Numbered from the stretch's first letter, positions 16,422 to 29,007 are shown. The stretch is DNA of 64,000 bases from Paragorgia papillata (GCA_035771165.1 JAWNZC010000234.1:1510001-1574000), one strand, 5' to 3'. The notes: generated by a model not told the origin, from the letters alone. Numbers and translations are program-made.

Positions 16422-16525
16422 CCGATATAGAACTGATATCAGTGTCTGTAAATGTGATACAGAACTGTTTAACAAAACATTGATCAGTTCTGTATCACAT
16501 TTACAGACACTGATATCAGTTCTGT
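16422..16525. repeat. inverted repeat, about 42-bp arms
   Basis: The left arm (to 16468) and right arm (16484-16525) contain ATCAGTGTCTGTAAATGTGA and its complement, and both end in ACTGATATCAGT. A 15-base loop separates them. No gene; a small fold-back. Confidence 0.85.
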
Positions 16526-16607
16526 AGCAAGTGTACAGACACTTTGCATTCAACTATCTTGAGTGAGGTACGCTGGTAGCGTCCTCACACAAGATGAAGA
16601 TGCAAAC

Positions 16608-16707
16608 ATTTGTTGCAATAACAAATGATTTGTTGCAATAACAAATGATTTGTTGCAATAACAAATGATTTGTTGCAATAACAAATGATTTGTTGCAATA
16701 ACAAATG
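16608..16707. repeat. five tandem 20-bp hairpin repeats
   Basis: Unit ATTTGTTGCAATAACAAATG repeats five times without change. Each unit is itself an inverted repeat (ATTTGTT with AACAAAT). Confidence 0.95.
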
Positions 16708-16827
16708 ATGATCAGAACGGCTATTTATGGAACGTCACTTAGAATATAAAATGTGGGATTTATACTAAATCATAGCGCATGCTCACATCAGTAATTTAAT
16801 AATCGTAACCTATTAAACCTTATATAC

Positions 16828-17756
16828 ATATATTTATTATATAGCATGCTATCGGAAATGAGCTTTTGCGTAATCTGATTGGTTCCCTACTACCAGGCTA
16901 TCAGCTCATATCCTATTAGTAGAGAAAAAAAAAGATGGCGGCAAGTTTCTTTAAACTGCCGAAAAGAGTTGAAATTGACGAATTTTTAAACAGAACAACA
17001 TCAACACCCTCAAACCAATGTATAAAAAAACAACATTGTGTAAAAATACATTAACAGATACACAATTTAGCATGTTAAATGGTAAAATTCACCTAACAAT
17101 TACGTCTTTTTACTTCAAAAAACCGACTAAATTAACGGCTTGATATTAATTTGTTGCCAAACAAAGAAACTCACGGTTAAAATCAAGCTTACAACACGCA
17201 TTTCGTAGGAGATTACCAGTAAAGAGACTCTTTTTTTTAGAGAAGCATTTGGAGTAGTAAAAAGCATGCTCTTTTTCAAAAACAACCAACTAAGTAATTT
17301 AGTTTCACTGCCGAAGGTGTTTCAGTTTCATTTTTGCATGAAATCAAAACCTTTTTCACGCCAGCAACGCTAATATAAACAACTGACCCACCTTTTGACT
17401 TCATAAAGTTACCTTTTAATCTTTTTTGTTGATCTGCTTAACACATTTTTTGCCTCTCGAGCAACATTTATACAACATTTCGAAGCTGTTTACCGAACAG
17501 CTCAGCGAGAAACTCTAGCTATGTGAATGCATCATTACGCATGGCGGAAGTATATTAGTTGCCTATACCGGAAGTTTGTTGTTTCAAACATTTCGCTGTA
17601 ATTTTGTCTCCTGTACAGTGCTTGGCTATATAATAAAACAGTTATACCATTCGCTCTCGTTGTATACGAACTAATAGCCAACTCGGCGAAGCGCCTCGTT
17701 GGCTATGAGCTCATATTTAACTCGAGCTCATGGTATAACTGTTAAATATATATAGC
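16828..17756 (+). mobile_element. non-autonomous tyrosine-recombinase element (copy NA1)
   Basis: Left end (TTTATTATATAGC, then TCTGATTGGTTCCCTACTA and CTCATATCCTA) matches the left end of the intact recombinase element at 38,994. The start codon context AAGATGGCGGC (16935) remains, but the recombinase is gone. Right end is TATATAATAAAA plus a terminal hairpin at 17638-17742 with perfect 14-bp outer arms (AACAGTTATACCAT) and inner ATAGCCAAC arms. Confidence 0.75.
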
Positions 17757-17900
17757 ATTACAACAAACTAAGGTGATAGCTCGTGACTCACGTACGTCGC
17801 AGCAATTACAGCACATGAGTATATATATATATATAATTATACTCATGTGCTGTAATTGCTGCGATGTTAGTCACGAGCTATCATCACCTTGGTTTGTTGT
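17757..17900. repeat. fold-back with about 60-bp arms around a (TA)n loop
   Basis: Arms share AGGTGATAGCTCGTGACT and GCAGCAATTACAGCACATGA and their complements. The centre is TATATATATATATATAATTA (17820-17836). Confidence 0.85.
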
Positions 17901-17941
17901 TATACTTATTGAAGTCATGTCTTGCTAAATTTCTTGTATAG

Positions 17942-18038
17942 GAGGTTGACAGAACGACATTTGAAGTATGTTTGAAAGACCTCCCTGGAGTAAATGGCCA
18001 ACACGAACCAATTACAGTTGATTATGCTGTCCTTGGAG
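17942..18038 (+). CDS. host gene exon: end of an H-type-lectin-like unit
   Basis: Bounded by TATAG at 17937-17941 and a GT donor at 18039. It encodes EVDRTTFEVCLKDLPGVNG and then a VDYAVLGG-type end. The same unit end (FKTCFKEF..VEIDYVILGG) appears in the exon at 31814, so the protein repeats this module. Phase 0 in, phase 1 out, joining the Kazal exon at 18664 as LG-D-LDPC. Upstream exons are not seen in the window. Confidence 0.78.
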
Positions 18039-18663
18039 GTATTACACAATTGCAATGAGTGGCTTAAAATAGAATTGAGAATTGTTTAACAATATTATTG
18101 TAGATAAATAGAGTACTAAATGCTTAACTGTTACCTTTAGTCACGATAACAAGTTTACGAGAGTCGAAAGATATGGGGGTATTTTGTTGTAAAACTTAAT
18201 TTGTTCAGAAAAAGAATGACATAGTCACGGCCGCAAAAGTTCATACCAATTACTGCAGGCCCCTTTACTGAACTATAAAGACTGACGTAGATAAGATTAC
18301 AGTTTGTTACATGTAGATTTTCAAGATTGGGGGCCATCTATATAATAATTTATATCCAAAGCAGCTAGTAAAATAGTTAGTTGTAACTAAAAAGCAGATT
18401 TTTGAAATAATTAAAGGTTGTATCTTAACTCTGAAGGAAGTCCATCCTCTTGTAGATCAATGGCCGGTTGTATGAAAAGGTAATCAACTTTAACTGTAGT
18501 TAGATCTTAATTCTAGCCAATGAAGACCAGAATTTGATCTACGATTTAACTACGCGACAGGCAGTTAAGAGTTTGATACAACTGGCCCATGTTAAGAAAA
18601 TGTATTATGTATGTTTTGATATGATGTAGCACAAAATAATATTCTTTTTTTACCTTATTTTAG
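18039..18663. other. intron, no other feature seen
   Basis: AT-rich, no coding frame or repeat structure that I recognise. It ends in a pyrimidine tract and TTTTAG acceptor. Confidence 0.7.
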
Positions 18664-18882
18664 ATCTTGATCCTTGTATCAACGTTACATGTGACTACTT
18701 TGCTGTATGTCGTGCATTTGGTCCGTATGATGCAAGATGCGTATGCGTCGAAAATTGTCCTTCAACTGTGCAGAATCTTTGCGCTTCGAATGGACGAAGT
18801 TTTGACAATGTCTGTCTTTTTCAGTTAGAGGTTTGTCGAACTTCAGCCAATTATACTTACTACCATCATGGAAGATGCAAAG
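18664..18882 (+). CDS. host gene exon: Kazal/follistatin-like domain
   Basis: 219 bp, phase 1-1, clean AG/GTAAGT borders. It encodes DPCINVTCDYFAVC, CVCVENCPS, LCASNGRSFDNVC and CRTSAN..HHGRC: an EGF-like first part and the Kazal pattern C..C..ASNGRxFDNxC..C..C. Kazal/follistatin modules act as protease inhibitors or ligand binders in secreted proteins. Symmetric phases allow clean shuffling. N-glycosylation sites NVT and NYT fit an extracellular protein. Confidence 0.88.
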
Positions 18883-19841
18883 GTAAGTTGTTGCTTTTTT
18901 ACGTCCTTGTAAGTGGAAAGGTTTGAGAGAAGTACGATAATACACATCTCAAACAATGTTTTTTATTATGTTGGGGTTGTAATCCATACATTGATGATGA
19001 TGATATTTATGAGAGATTAAAGGATTTGGGGGGTTTATCTGCATTAATTATTAATGATGAATTTATTCACATAAAACTTCCAGAATCGGCGTATAATATC
19101 ACGAAATAATTATCCTTAATTAGCTATACCATGCGCTTTTGTTCATTATCAGGCAAATTAAGGCATGCTCTAGTGTGGTACGCGTTTAACGTTGGTACGC
19201 GTTTCCTTTCGCTTATATAAATATTCATTAATATTTCAACGCTTCTATACATCTTGAGTCTAATTTCCGATTCCTTCAGTTGCTCTATAAACTATAAGTC
19301 TAGGCAGTTTATTTGATCATTTAGACTGTCAAACGCCTAATATAATATTCATTCGTACTTGTTTTAATTTATTCATGCTTCGTTTAACGTTGCTAGGCAT
19401 CTATACGTACGTGTGTCTCGCGGGTAGTAATTTGGAGCATTATTACCGTATACCGAAACCCCAACGACGAGATACAACTAGAAAGCATAAGCAAGCCTAA
19501 CTATAGCGTGATTATGTTAATCCACATTGTTAAGTATATCCAATATAACACGAGTAATTGTACAATCAGTTCTAAATACACAAAAGCAGGTTAAACATAT
19601 TTTAAAGTTGGGTTTTTTTTAATCAAGCTGATTAGCCTAGCTGACTGTATTTAGACACAAGAGAACGCGGACACAGACGCATGTTAAATATAGCTTCTCG
19701 AACGAATCTTCAAACTGAGAAAATCGACTTAAAAGTTTGATAAATTTAACCGTAATCTTTCTTCAATTTCTAACTACAAGATCTCCTTTGAATTTGCCTG
19801 ATATGTTATTTGAGAAACTGTATTTCCATGCTTTCATGTAG
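18883..19841. other. intron, no recognised element
   Basis: AT-rich; nothing further recognised. Confidence 0.6.
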
Positions 19842-20212
19842 GATTTCCAATGACGAAAGGTCGTAAAAATATCGATCAAGTTCCTCGTTGGTCGGATTCT
19901 CATTGTCAATCGCTGCGTTTTGAACCTCTGACGTTTTACCCCGACAAACCTGTCCAAGTGCAAGTTAGCGTTAGTCACGTTAATGGCTCAAGTCAAGTAC
20001 ACGATGCAGCTGTGTCGTGGATAGAAGACATCAGCTATCGTAATTTTACATTTTGTGTAGTGGAATCAGGTAGAAATGAAGGACCCCCTCATGTCTTTCC
20101 TACAATAGAATGGATGGCATACCAAGGTGCACCGCTGGGTGGGGCTTCTGGAATGGTTTCTATTCCTGTGTGGTGGACCGGCACTAAATGTCAAACTGTG
20201 GATATCTCAGCC
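19842..20212 (+). CDS. host gene exon: H-type-lectin-like beta-sandwich unit
   Basis: 371 bp, phase 1 in and 0 out, with TGTAG acceptor and GTAAGT donor. It encodes SHCQSLRFEPLTFYPDKPVQ, VHDAAVSWIEDISYRNFTFCV and a VWWTGTKCQTVDIS end. The pattern VxVSxxH..AAVSWIEDxxxxxFxxC recurs in the exons at 22272 and 30731. The layout recalls H-type lectin units of cnidarian secreted proteins; lectin function is inference. Confidence 0.85.
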
Positions 20213-20404
20213 GTAAGTGCCGACTTTGGATTATGAAAGGGTTTAAAGTTTATAGAGCAGCTGATAAGCAGAGTGTCCGAGAGGATGATAAGCAGAGTAT
20301 CAGAGAGGATGTATAGATTGCTAGTCCAACAAATCAAAAGTGTGTTTTAGAATTTGGGCAAATTAATTGCATAAATTAAAGTGTCTTTGAAGTAAAACCG
20401 ACAG

Positions 20405-20965
20405 TAAATTACATATTTATTTTTTTTTATTAATCGTACGATTTATAATTTACATAATTAGGTAAATTAACATAATTGAATTGCGTAATCGAGATGACAT
20501 ACACGTGATATTCAAAAATCCAAAGTTTATCGTTCGACAGTAAACAACTACCGACATGCGCAGTCTGACAGGGAAGCTTGTAACCTCTTTTGTGATGATA
20601 AAAAAAAAACATTCAAAACTTGAAGATCTAATTAAGAAGGGAAGTCAGAATGCAGATCTAGTGTTTTTAAAGTTTAGTTGATAAAGATTCTTCGTCGTTC
20701 TTCTTCGTCGCTTGCAAAATCGCTTTCAATACTCGGCTGACTGCATGGAAATTGAGAGTGGGTCGTTCGAATTTGAAGACGCAAATTCTTGTAGTAAGCC
20801 ATTTGTAACTTTTTTCAAAGACATGACACGATGAGGTTGGCATGTGGAAAATATTTGAAAAAAGAAAGGGTAAAGACTTGTTGCGGTTTTGTTGAGTATA
20901 TATAATATATACTTCTATATAGTTTCATTTAGTGATTCAAAATACTGTGTTCACAAGTTTATGTA
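20405..20965. repeat. dispersed repeat, inverted copy 40 kb away
   Basis: Shares long near-identical stretches with 60940-61575 in reverse, for example ATCGTACGATTTATAA, AGTTTATCGTTCGACAGTAA and TTTCATTTAGTGATTCAAAA. No protein recognised. Confidence 0.8.
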
Positions 20966-21414
20966 TGTTTTGCCTACCGTTTTAAACTATTTTCATACGG
21001 CGTCATTGAGCAATAATACTTTAAAACTTTATAAATATCGCTCGTAAATTTGGCTTTGTTATAGTTTTCCCAGCGTTTCTTTTAAAATTCGCTGTTTTCA
21101 CATGCAGTTGTCAAAACCCATTTGGATAATAAAACTCATTTGCATCCCAGTAGCTCCCTGATAAATATATTTGTTCTGTGGCAAGCGAAATAGTTTTAAA
21201 AATCGATTAATTTTAAATGACAGAGTGTCAAACTTTTTTGTTTTTGTTTTCAAATCCACAGCGGTCCGTATCGGGGTCCGTATCGTAGGATACGGACGCT
21301 CGCTAGCCAATCTGAGCGCGCGAATCAGATCGATACCGGACAGCAAAAAAATAAATAGGGTATAGATGGCGTTGCAGTTGGATCATTTGAATATTAAAAT
21401 CCGTTCTTGTTGTA

Positions 21415-21785
21415 CATAGGATTTTGGGTGAAGGAAAATTCGAGTGTAGAATATATACATTATAAGACCAGACCGGGGCCAGTTGCGAAAAATGCAACTA
21501 CACAGGCCTTCCGGCAGGAATTGAACACACGACCTTTCGATTCTAGTGCAATGCTCTGACCACTGAGCATTAGGTGGCATTACCACCTTAATATATATAC
21601 AGAACTCGCGATCAAGCTCTCGGTAACGCCCTCCGTGGCTCAGTGGTCAGAGCATTGCACTAGAATGGGTTCAATTCCTGCCGGAAGGCCTGTGTAGTTG
21701 CATTTTTCGCAACAGGTCCCCCCGGTCTGGTCTTATAATGTATATATTCTACACTCGAATTTTCCTTCACCAAAATCCTGAGAAC
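21415..21785. mobile_element. inverted pair of tRNA-derived SINEs
   Basis: The + copy (from about 21628) has a tRNA-like A box TGGCTCAGTGGTCAGAGCA and B-box-like GGGTTCAATTCCTGCC, followed by a SINE tail (TGTGTAGTTGCATTTTTCGC). The minus copy (21415-21590) mirrors it. The centre is about 21,605. Confidence 0.8.
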
Positions 21786-22271
21786 ATGATACGTAGTCTA
21801 GTGAAATGCCCAATATTACTTGTTGTACATAGTTGTCCAACAACATACGTCATTAAACACTCTAACCGATCGATCAATTCCTTCAAAAATGGATAAGCCA
21901 TGGCAAACTTTTAAAGTTTCTAGATCAAAGGCTATGAAGCAAATTTGCTTGAAATTTTAAGTGAATGTCAATTGGAAATATTGAGTTTTAAGTTGTATTT
22001 TTCAGTCTTAGTTTGACGTATGAATTTTTCTTGAACATTTCACAGAAATACGTATTAAAATTGCCCTGAATTTCCAGCAGAAAGTGCAGAAATCCTCCTT
22101 TTCAAATTTGTTTTGGGAGCAACCCCCCCCCCCCCCCCCCCCAATCCCCCCGCCTACTACGCCTATGTGTCGTGCTGATCTTTTTAAGACCACTATAGGT
22201 TTTTCGTGTCGTTATCGACACTTTAAGGTTAATATCTTTTTTTGGAATATGTCATTTGGTTATATTTTCAG

Positions 22272-22439
22272 ATTAATTTTCAGTCTACACCTACTGTTCT
22301 TGTGACCTCTGAACATCGTCGTCGCAGTATGAAACACGATGCTGCATCTCTCTGGCTTGAAGACGTTGGCTCTTCGTCATTCATAGTATGCATGCGTGAG
22401 CTACAGAATTTTGACGGAGCTCATCATGATATTTATGTG
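22272..22439 (+). CDS. host gene exon: H-type-lectin-like unit
   Basis: 168 bp, phase 0-0, TTTTCAG acceptor and GTAGGT donor. It encodes PTVLVTSEHRRRSMKHDAAS then LWLEDVGSSSFIVCMRELQN, the same motif order as its neighbours. Continues into the exon at 28173. Confidence 0.85.
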
Positions 22440-24224
22440 GTAGGTTTTTCTACATTTATCTAAATTTCTTCATTATTTTATGTATTCAACTTGCCATTGG
22501 TATTTGATAACTCATTTCAAATTCTAAATTTGAAAGTGAGGTATTGGCTTTGTGTTAGCCCACATTGAAAGCACCCTCATCTTAGGGTCCCGCGAGTCAC
22601 AATATTTTCACATAAAATATTGTCCTTTCCTGTCTATTCGGACAACTTCTTTCAGCCTGTCACAATTTGGTACTCTTAGTTAATGAAACCAGTACCAGAA
22701 ATTGATGACAAAATGGCTGCCGCTTAAGGGCTAATTTGCATATAGCCTTTATTAAGTGGCATCCAATTTTGAACAGTATTAAAATATATAGAGGGGAAAT
22801 ATTAAAATGAAAATTGTGCTAATTGAGTATTTCGGCTACTGTTTGCCGACTTCGCTATTTAAGCAACAGCAATTTTCAAATTATTCACTTCCTTATTTCT
22901 TTAAATCAGGTATACCCACGATCTGCCAAATTACTATATCTCTCGCGCTATCGTTTGTCAATGTTTGAGCCTCCATCAATTATGGTGAGTTCAAAATGCA
23001 AATTGTCTTGTTGTCATTACAAGTCGGGTAATTGTTAAATTACAGGTATACAACTTCAGCCAATTTGGTCAATATGTAATGTATTACATGCAAGATAAAC
23101 GTTCCTCTATCAACTCTCGAACATTTGACCAAAGACGATTTTGAAAGTATCAACAAAAATCCTACCACCATTCAGTGTTGCATGACTTGCTTATTTGTTT
23201 ATTATTTCAACACAATGTGGCAGATCGTAGATATACCTTATGAAAATAAATAGGTGACTGAATGATTTGGATAATGGTTGCTGTTTAGATCAGGAGTTCG
23301 GCAAATAGTTGGCAACTACTCGATAAGCAGAACTCTCACTTTAATATATTCGTTTTATATATTTACTGTTCAAAATGGGACACCATTCTCAAGGAATATA
23401 TGTAAATTGGCTTTCAAGCAGTGTCCATTTTGTCATTAATTTCTGGTAATGCAATCCCCCAAAATCTAGGAAAATATTTTCAGTAGTTTCGGAGAAAAAT
23501 CACCCTCAAGTTCGTCACACGAGTCACGTCACGCGAGTCACAAGCATAGAATTCAAAGCTGTTGAGACGTTCATGTCAGTCAAATGGAGTGGATCAAGGA
23601 AGAAATCAACACAGAATGTTAAAGAGATATATTTAATTTAAATTCTATTCTTATAATATTGATTTGGCTGCTTTAACACTCTTATAAAAGTCATTTTATA
23701 CAAATTTTCATATAGTGATCTTGGGGTACTGTGGTATTTCTAAAAATATGCCTCCATGCAGTTGTCCAGCTTTAAATCTTGTTCTAAATTATTATTGCAA
23801 ATGGCATTAATGGCTCCAGCAAACAATGAAAAAACAAAATCATTGACTTTTTATTATTTAAACTGACTTTTTGTTATGTTATTCGCCACTCGTCACGCGA
23901 TTCAGATTTTTATGTCACGCGAGTCACATTAAACTTGTGACATTATTTCACCGACAACAAATGTTTTTGCTCAAACTTCACAGGAGTGTCATTGTATCTT
24001 GTCCAAATATATGTCTTACAAAAGTTAAAATTAAATATGATTAATATGTTGCCAGGAAAATAAATAAGAATGCCAATAATTGAAACTTTCTCATTTCTAG
24101 TGCCACGCAAGTCACATGACCATAAGTCATTAAATCAAAGGCTTAAATTTTTAGTAATTAAATATATTACTTTAAATATCTCCCCAGGGCTTCCTTATCT
24201 AAACAAGCTTGCTTTGTGCTAATC

Positions 24225-24560
24225 CTGGTAGAATGAATCCTACTTATGATCCTACAGAATATTGTACAATATCTGACAGGATCCTGGTAGGATCCTACAG
24301 GATCCTGAAGGCTCCTACTTAGGATCCTACAGAATCTTATACAGGCTCCTATAGGATCTTGTACAGGATCATAGCAGCATTTTTTTAGAATCCTTCAGAA
24401 AGATAGAAAAAAATCTGCTGGCATCCAGTAGAATCCTGCGGTGCCTATGGTTCCTATATACTAGAATCCAAGTTTCTAGTTATGAATCCTGTAGGATCCT
24501 CGTGTCTGTGCTGGATATATGAAATCCTGTAGGATTTCCTGGAATATGTGAAATCCTTTA
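24225..24560. repeat. degenerate AGGATCCT/TAGGATCCTAC repeat block
   Basis: Many variants of (T)AGGATCCTRYAGRATC occur close together (24241-24375 densest), on both strands because the core is palindromic. Confidence 0.7.
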
Positions 24561-25756
24561 AGATCTTGTGCATGACGATTATAATATATGAAATCTTCTA
24601 GTCTTAATGTGCTGGTAAAATATACAGCAAAACACAAAATATTGTGCTAGAATTATTTATTTGTCATAATTAATTGTCAATATATTTGAGGGACTACTGT
24701 ACAAATGTAAATTTACAGTACTGCCATATATAATAAATTAGCTAGTAAATAATAAATTGTGGAAACTTCCATATTTCCAAACTTTTGTCCCCTATGAGCA
24801 CGGCCTACTACTATCTAGAGTAACTACATTAACAATTTTATTTAATGCAATTATACCAATTGTTATAAGCGCTTAGAAAGTGATGGCTATATAAAACAAA
24901 ACTAGGTAAAAGATAAAAAGCATTGAAATATGGAAGCATCCACAGACCAGGAGTTGAAAATTAATAAACATCATGCAAAGTTTTACAGTGACCATCCAAC
25001 AAAGTTAAGCTGCAGTAAAGTGAACAGACACAATTTTATTTATACAAACCTCAAAATATTGAGAGTATCTACTGTTTTCACTTTTTTGAGACCAGACTAG
25101 TGAAATACAGGTTGTTGATTGGCTTCCAAATAACTATTATTTAAAACTTTGTTAGGACGCCATTGTACAGGGGCATTTTACTGTAATTACTTTATTTTAT
25201 TAAATACCGTATTCATAGTAATTTTACTCTGTCTAATTCCAGACAATTGACAACAGACAAAGAAGCTCCATCAGCAAACCTAGACAGCAACAAATAATTA
25301 AATTAACACATTTCTAATGTAAAGCGTATTGCCTAATGCCAGACTATTGCGATATTCATTGTGGCACGTCAAATTTGGAGTATATATACACTGAAAAGCC
25401 GTGATATTTGTTAGTCATCTCATCAACCAAGTCGAGAAAGCTAATTCGTTGTAAAAGCCTGATCCAATTGTAAGACACTTTGTCTCTCCGGCATCTAAAC
25501 ATCGCTAACGACCATTCCCCATTACTGCTTCACAATTTGAATGTTTATTCGCTAGTGTCATGTGACAATTATAATAATATATATATATATATATATAATG
25601 CGACGCTCACTACCCTTGTGGAAGTTTGAGCACTCTGGGCCCATGCGCACTTCACGCTATCTGAATGTATTTCACCGATGCTGTCCCACATGCGGTTGTC
25701 ACCGACGATCCCATGTGTATAAGTAATTGATGAAATTCATTCAGATTGTTCCAAGC

Positions 25757-25797
25757 TATACTGATGAGCTGTTGTACAGCGAAACACCGTGTCTGTA
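25757..25797 (+). ncRNA. hammerhead ribozyme
   Basis: CTGATGA (25761-25767), stem II GCTG/CAGC with a 5-base loop, GAAA (25781-25784), stem III ACAC/GTGT, cleavage triplet GTC ending at 25793, and a weak stem I TATA/TGTA. The same layout is at 42800, both just upstream of a (TA)n run. Confidence 0.82.
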
Positions 25798-26107
25798 GAT
25801 TGAACTATATATATATATAAACTATTTCCCAGATTTCGTCTCCCTTGCTTTTTCTAAACGCGTGTAAAGTGGACTCCACGCGTGTCGAGATTAGCACGCC
25901 CGGGCTCGAGAATAAATGTTTTAAAACATATCTCAGTACCTTATCGTAATGTTCGGCCTCCGCTGATGTAGTTCTAGACACCATGTTTAGCCTTGATATT
26001 GCGAGTCGCTCTTTTTCTTTCTTCGACTATAAACTCTAATGTAATTTTAGACGCCGTGTTTTGTTTTCCTCGAGTCGCTTAATTATACTGTAGTTTTCCT
26101 TGTAATC

Positions 26108-26136
<29 letters not shown>

Positions 26137-26139
<3 letters not shown>

Positions 26140-26993
26140 CTACTAATGGTATATGGACTATCTTGCAATATGATTGGCTGCATTACTAACTGTATATCAG
26201 CTTAGTGAAAAACAAAATGGTGGCGTAGTTTTCTTAAACTATTGCAGATGAAACTGGCTAGTTTTTTCAACGTATAGCTCAGAAAAACTTGAGCTAAGAA
26301 GGTGAAACTAACATTTAACGCAAAATACACAACCCAAATGCACAATTTACAAAGTTAAGATGGTAAATCCACTATAAAAACCATCTTAAGAGTTTACAAA
26401 ACCCGATTTGAATTGCTAGGTTGACAATAATGTTTTGTCATACAAATTAAAATCCACAAGAATTGAACTAACAACACATGTATATGAGTACAACCATTAT
26501 TATTACTCAGCAAAGTGGGTTTTTGAAGTAATAAATAATTATGGATAAAAACTGTGTTATTCTTTCATGTTAGAAATATTGAAAAACAACGTGTAATTTT
26601 CGCTATTAATTCTATTTTTAGCTTCTTTGTCCATTTTAAAAGCCAAAGATTCACAACCACGACAGATTAAGAAATTAATCACCCACTTTTTACTTTTCAA
26701 AGCTGTTTTTATTTTTCATTCAATCTTTTCATCGTAATTTTTGGCTCTGAGAGAAAATTCTGAAGCTGTTTTCAACTCAGCATGACGGACGCTCATATGT
26801 GGCGGATATTCAATTAATATAATTTATTGCAATAAATCAATAATTTTGCATTAATTGTCATAGCATATTTTGCTATATTATAAAACAATTATAACATTCG
26901 CTCTCGTCGTATATGAACTCATAGTCAACAACTCGGCGACGCGCCTCGTTGGCTATGAGCTCACATAAGACTCGAGCTCATGGTATAATTGTT
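26137..26993 (+). mobile_element. non-autonomous tyrosine-recombinase element (copy NA2)
   Basis: Begins at the edge of (TA)n, has the GATTGGCTGCATTACTA left stem region, keeps the ATGGTGGC start context at 26217, lacks the recombinase, and ends in a hairpin at 26884-26993 (AACAATTATAACAT with ATGGTATAATTGTT, inner GAGCTCAT pairs). (TA)n follows. Confidence 0.72.
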
Positions 26994-27098
26994 ATATATA
27001 TATATATATATATACAAATGGATCAACCAAAACGCCAACATGGATACAATCCCCGACCGGACAAATCGAGGCCCGTTTCGCGAACCACATGAACACGA

Positions 27099-27299
<201 letters not shown>

Positions 27300-27302
27300 G
27301 GG

Positions 27303-27660
27303 GCTGTTTATATGAGAGGCGGGATAGCCTGGTAAGCGAGATCTCACTGTGTAGTTATTTTCCTGTTAAAAATTCCTCTGCGTTTATATGGCCAAGCGGG
27401 CTAGCCCGGTTAGCGAGATCTCACTGGAAAGAGATCTCGGTAAGCGGGATGAAAATTTTCCCATGTAAACAATCGCTAACCGGGCTGGCCCGCTTACCGG
27501 GATGATTTTTCAAAGGGATGCCGACACCATCTATTGTTTTGACTAAAATCATCCCGGTAGGCGGGATGAAATTCGTTCATATAAACGCGAGCCAGAAATT
27601 ATCTCGCTTACCGGGCTATCTCGCTTACCGGACTGGCTCGCCTCTCATATAAACAGCCGA
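27303..27660. mobile_element. MITE with about 22-bp TIRs
   Basis: Ends GGCTGTTTATATGAGAGGCG and its reverse complement. Internally it repeats CGCTTACCGGG(AT) in both directions. No coding capacity. It sits between two satellite arrays. Confidence 0.85.
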
Positions 27661-27683
27661 TTCACCGACTCAGCGACTGACCG

Positions 27684-27755
27684 ACGGACTCGACGGACTC
27701 GACGGACTCGACGGACTCGACGGACTCGACGGACTCGACGGACTCGACGGACTGA
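27684..27755. repeat. GGACTCGAC 9-bp tandem array
   Basis: About eight perfect 9-bp copies. Confidence 0.95.
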
Positions 27756-27779
27756 CTGACACTCAGTCGCTCAATCACA

Positions 27780-28035
27780 AACTCATTCACTCACTCACTC
27801 ACTCATCACTCACTCACTCACTCACTCACTCACTCACTCATCACTCACTCATCACTCACTCACTCACTCACTCACTCACTCACTCACTCACTCACTCACT
27901 CACTCACTCACTCACTCACTCACTCACTCACTCACTCACTCACTCACTCACTCACTCACTCACTCACTCACTCACTCACTCACTCACTCACTCACTCACT
28001 CACTCACTCATCACTCACTTACTCACTCACTCACA
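27780..28035. repeat. (CTCA)n microsatellite
   Basis: About 250 bp of CTCA with occasional ATCACT variants near both ends. Confidence 0.96.
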
Positions 28036-28172
28036 AAATCAATAACTAACTTAATAAAAAGTATAAATGAAAAAGACTTCTGAGTCGGATGCCTTACAGG
28101 AAGAGTTAAATGAGTTGTATAAATTAAGAGGTAAGTATTTTCTATAATTGTTATTTTTTATTTTTTTTGTAG

Positions 28173-28286
28173 AATTGGTTGGCATTTGAAGTTCTTGAAC
28201 GCCCCGTGTTTACTGAGCATGGCTCAACTAATTTTGTGGAATCGACCGAAAATCCTTTAGCCAGCTCCAACTATGCACAATGCCAG
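28173..28286 (+). CDS. host gene exon: H-type-lectin-like linker unit
   Basis: 114 bp, phase 0-0, TTTGTAG acceptor and GTAAAA donor. It encodes NWLAFEVLERPVFTEHGSTN and ASSNYAQCQ. The NWLAFE strand completes the domain begun in the exon at 22272 across a 5.7-kb intron. Confidence 0.85.
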
Positions 28287-28394
28287 GTAAAAGAAACGTA
28301 CTATAGTTGTTGGAAGAAGATAGTTTTGTAATTTGAAGACGTCCTTTTGGGTAGTATACACTTTATACTGTACTCCGTGTATCGTTAGTATACA

Positions 28395-28770
28395 TGTGTT
28401 AGGTGGTTACCGCGTATAAGATATAAGCTGGCAACAAGCTAGTGGGTTAGGCCGATTACCGTCAAGCTAGGCGGTATACATAGGTTAGTGTATAAGCTAG
28501 GCGGTAAACACGCTGGTCAGGTTAGTGCATAAACTAGACGGTAAATACGCTAGTGTGTCTGGTTAGTGCATAAACTAGGCGGTAAACACGCCAGTGGGTC
28601 AGGTTAGTGCATAAAGTAAGAGGTATAAACTCGTTAGTGGGTCAGGTTAGTGCATAAACTAGGCGATATAAACACGTTAGTTGGCCAGGTTGGTGTATGT
28701 CTAGTTCAGATCAGGTTAGGTCAGTGCAAGCTAAACGGTAAACATACTATAGTCGGTCAGGTTAGTGTAT
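28395..28770. repeat. minisatellite, about 42-bp unit
   Basis: Units such as GGTTAGTGCATAAACTAGGC with GGTAAACACGC and GTGGGTCA recur about seven or eight times with changes. A stray unit lies at about 30508-30570. Confidence 0.85.
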
Positions 28771-28868
28771 AAGTTAAGTTTATTGTCCCCGAGCCCGGGC
28801 GCAGGGGAGTGTGCTAATCTCGAGTCCACTTTACACGGGTGTTAAAATGCAAATCAGTTTGAGCTATC

Positions 28869-28871
<3 letters not shown>

Positions 28872-28950
<79 letters not shown>
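28872..28950. repeat. (TA)n microsatellite
   Basis: About 80 bp of pure TA. Confidence 0.96.
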
Positions 28951-28956
<6 letters not shown>

Positions 28957-29007
28957 AAGATGTTGTAAAAACTTTTGGCAGAGTGCTCGATGGGAATCCA
29001 GAGCATA

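Larger units (their letters stand above)
20213..22271. other. intron with a dispersed repeat and a SINE pair
   Basis: Holds the repeat at about 20405-20965 (inverted copy at about 60940-61575), an inverted tRNA-SINE pair (21415-21785) and a poly(C) run at 22125-22142. No other gene seen. Confidence 0.75.

Noticed and set aside
16608..16707. CRISPR-like repeats
   Set aside because: Units are contiguous with no spacers, in eukaryotic DNA.
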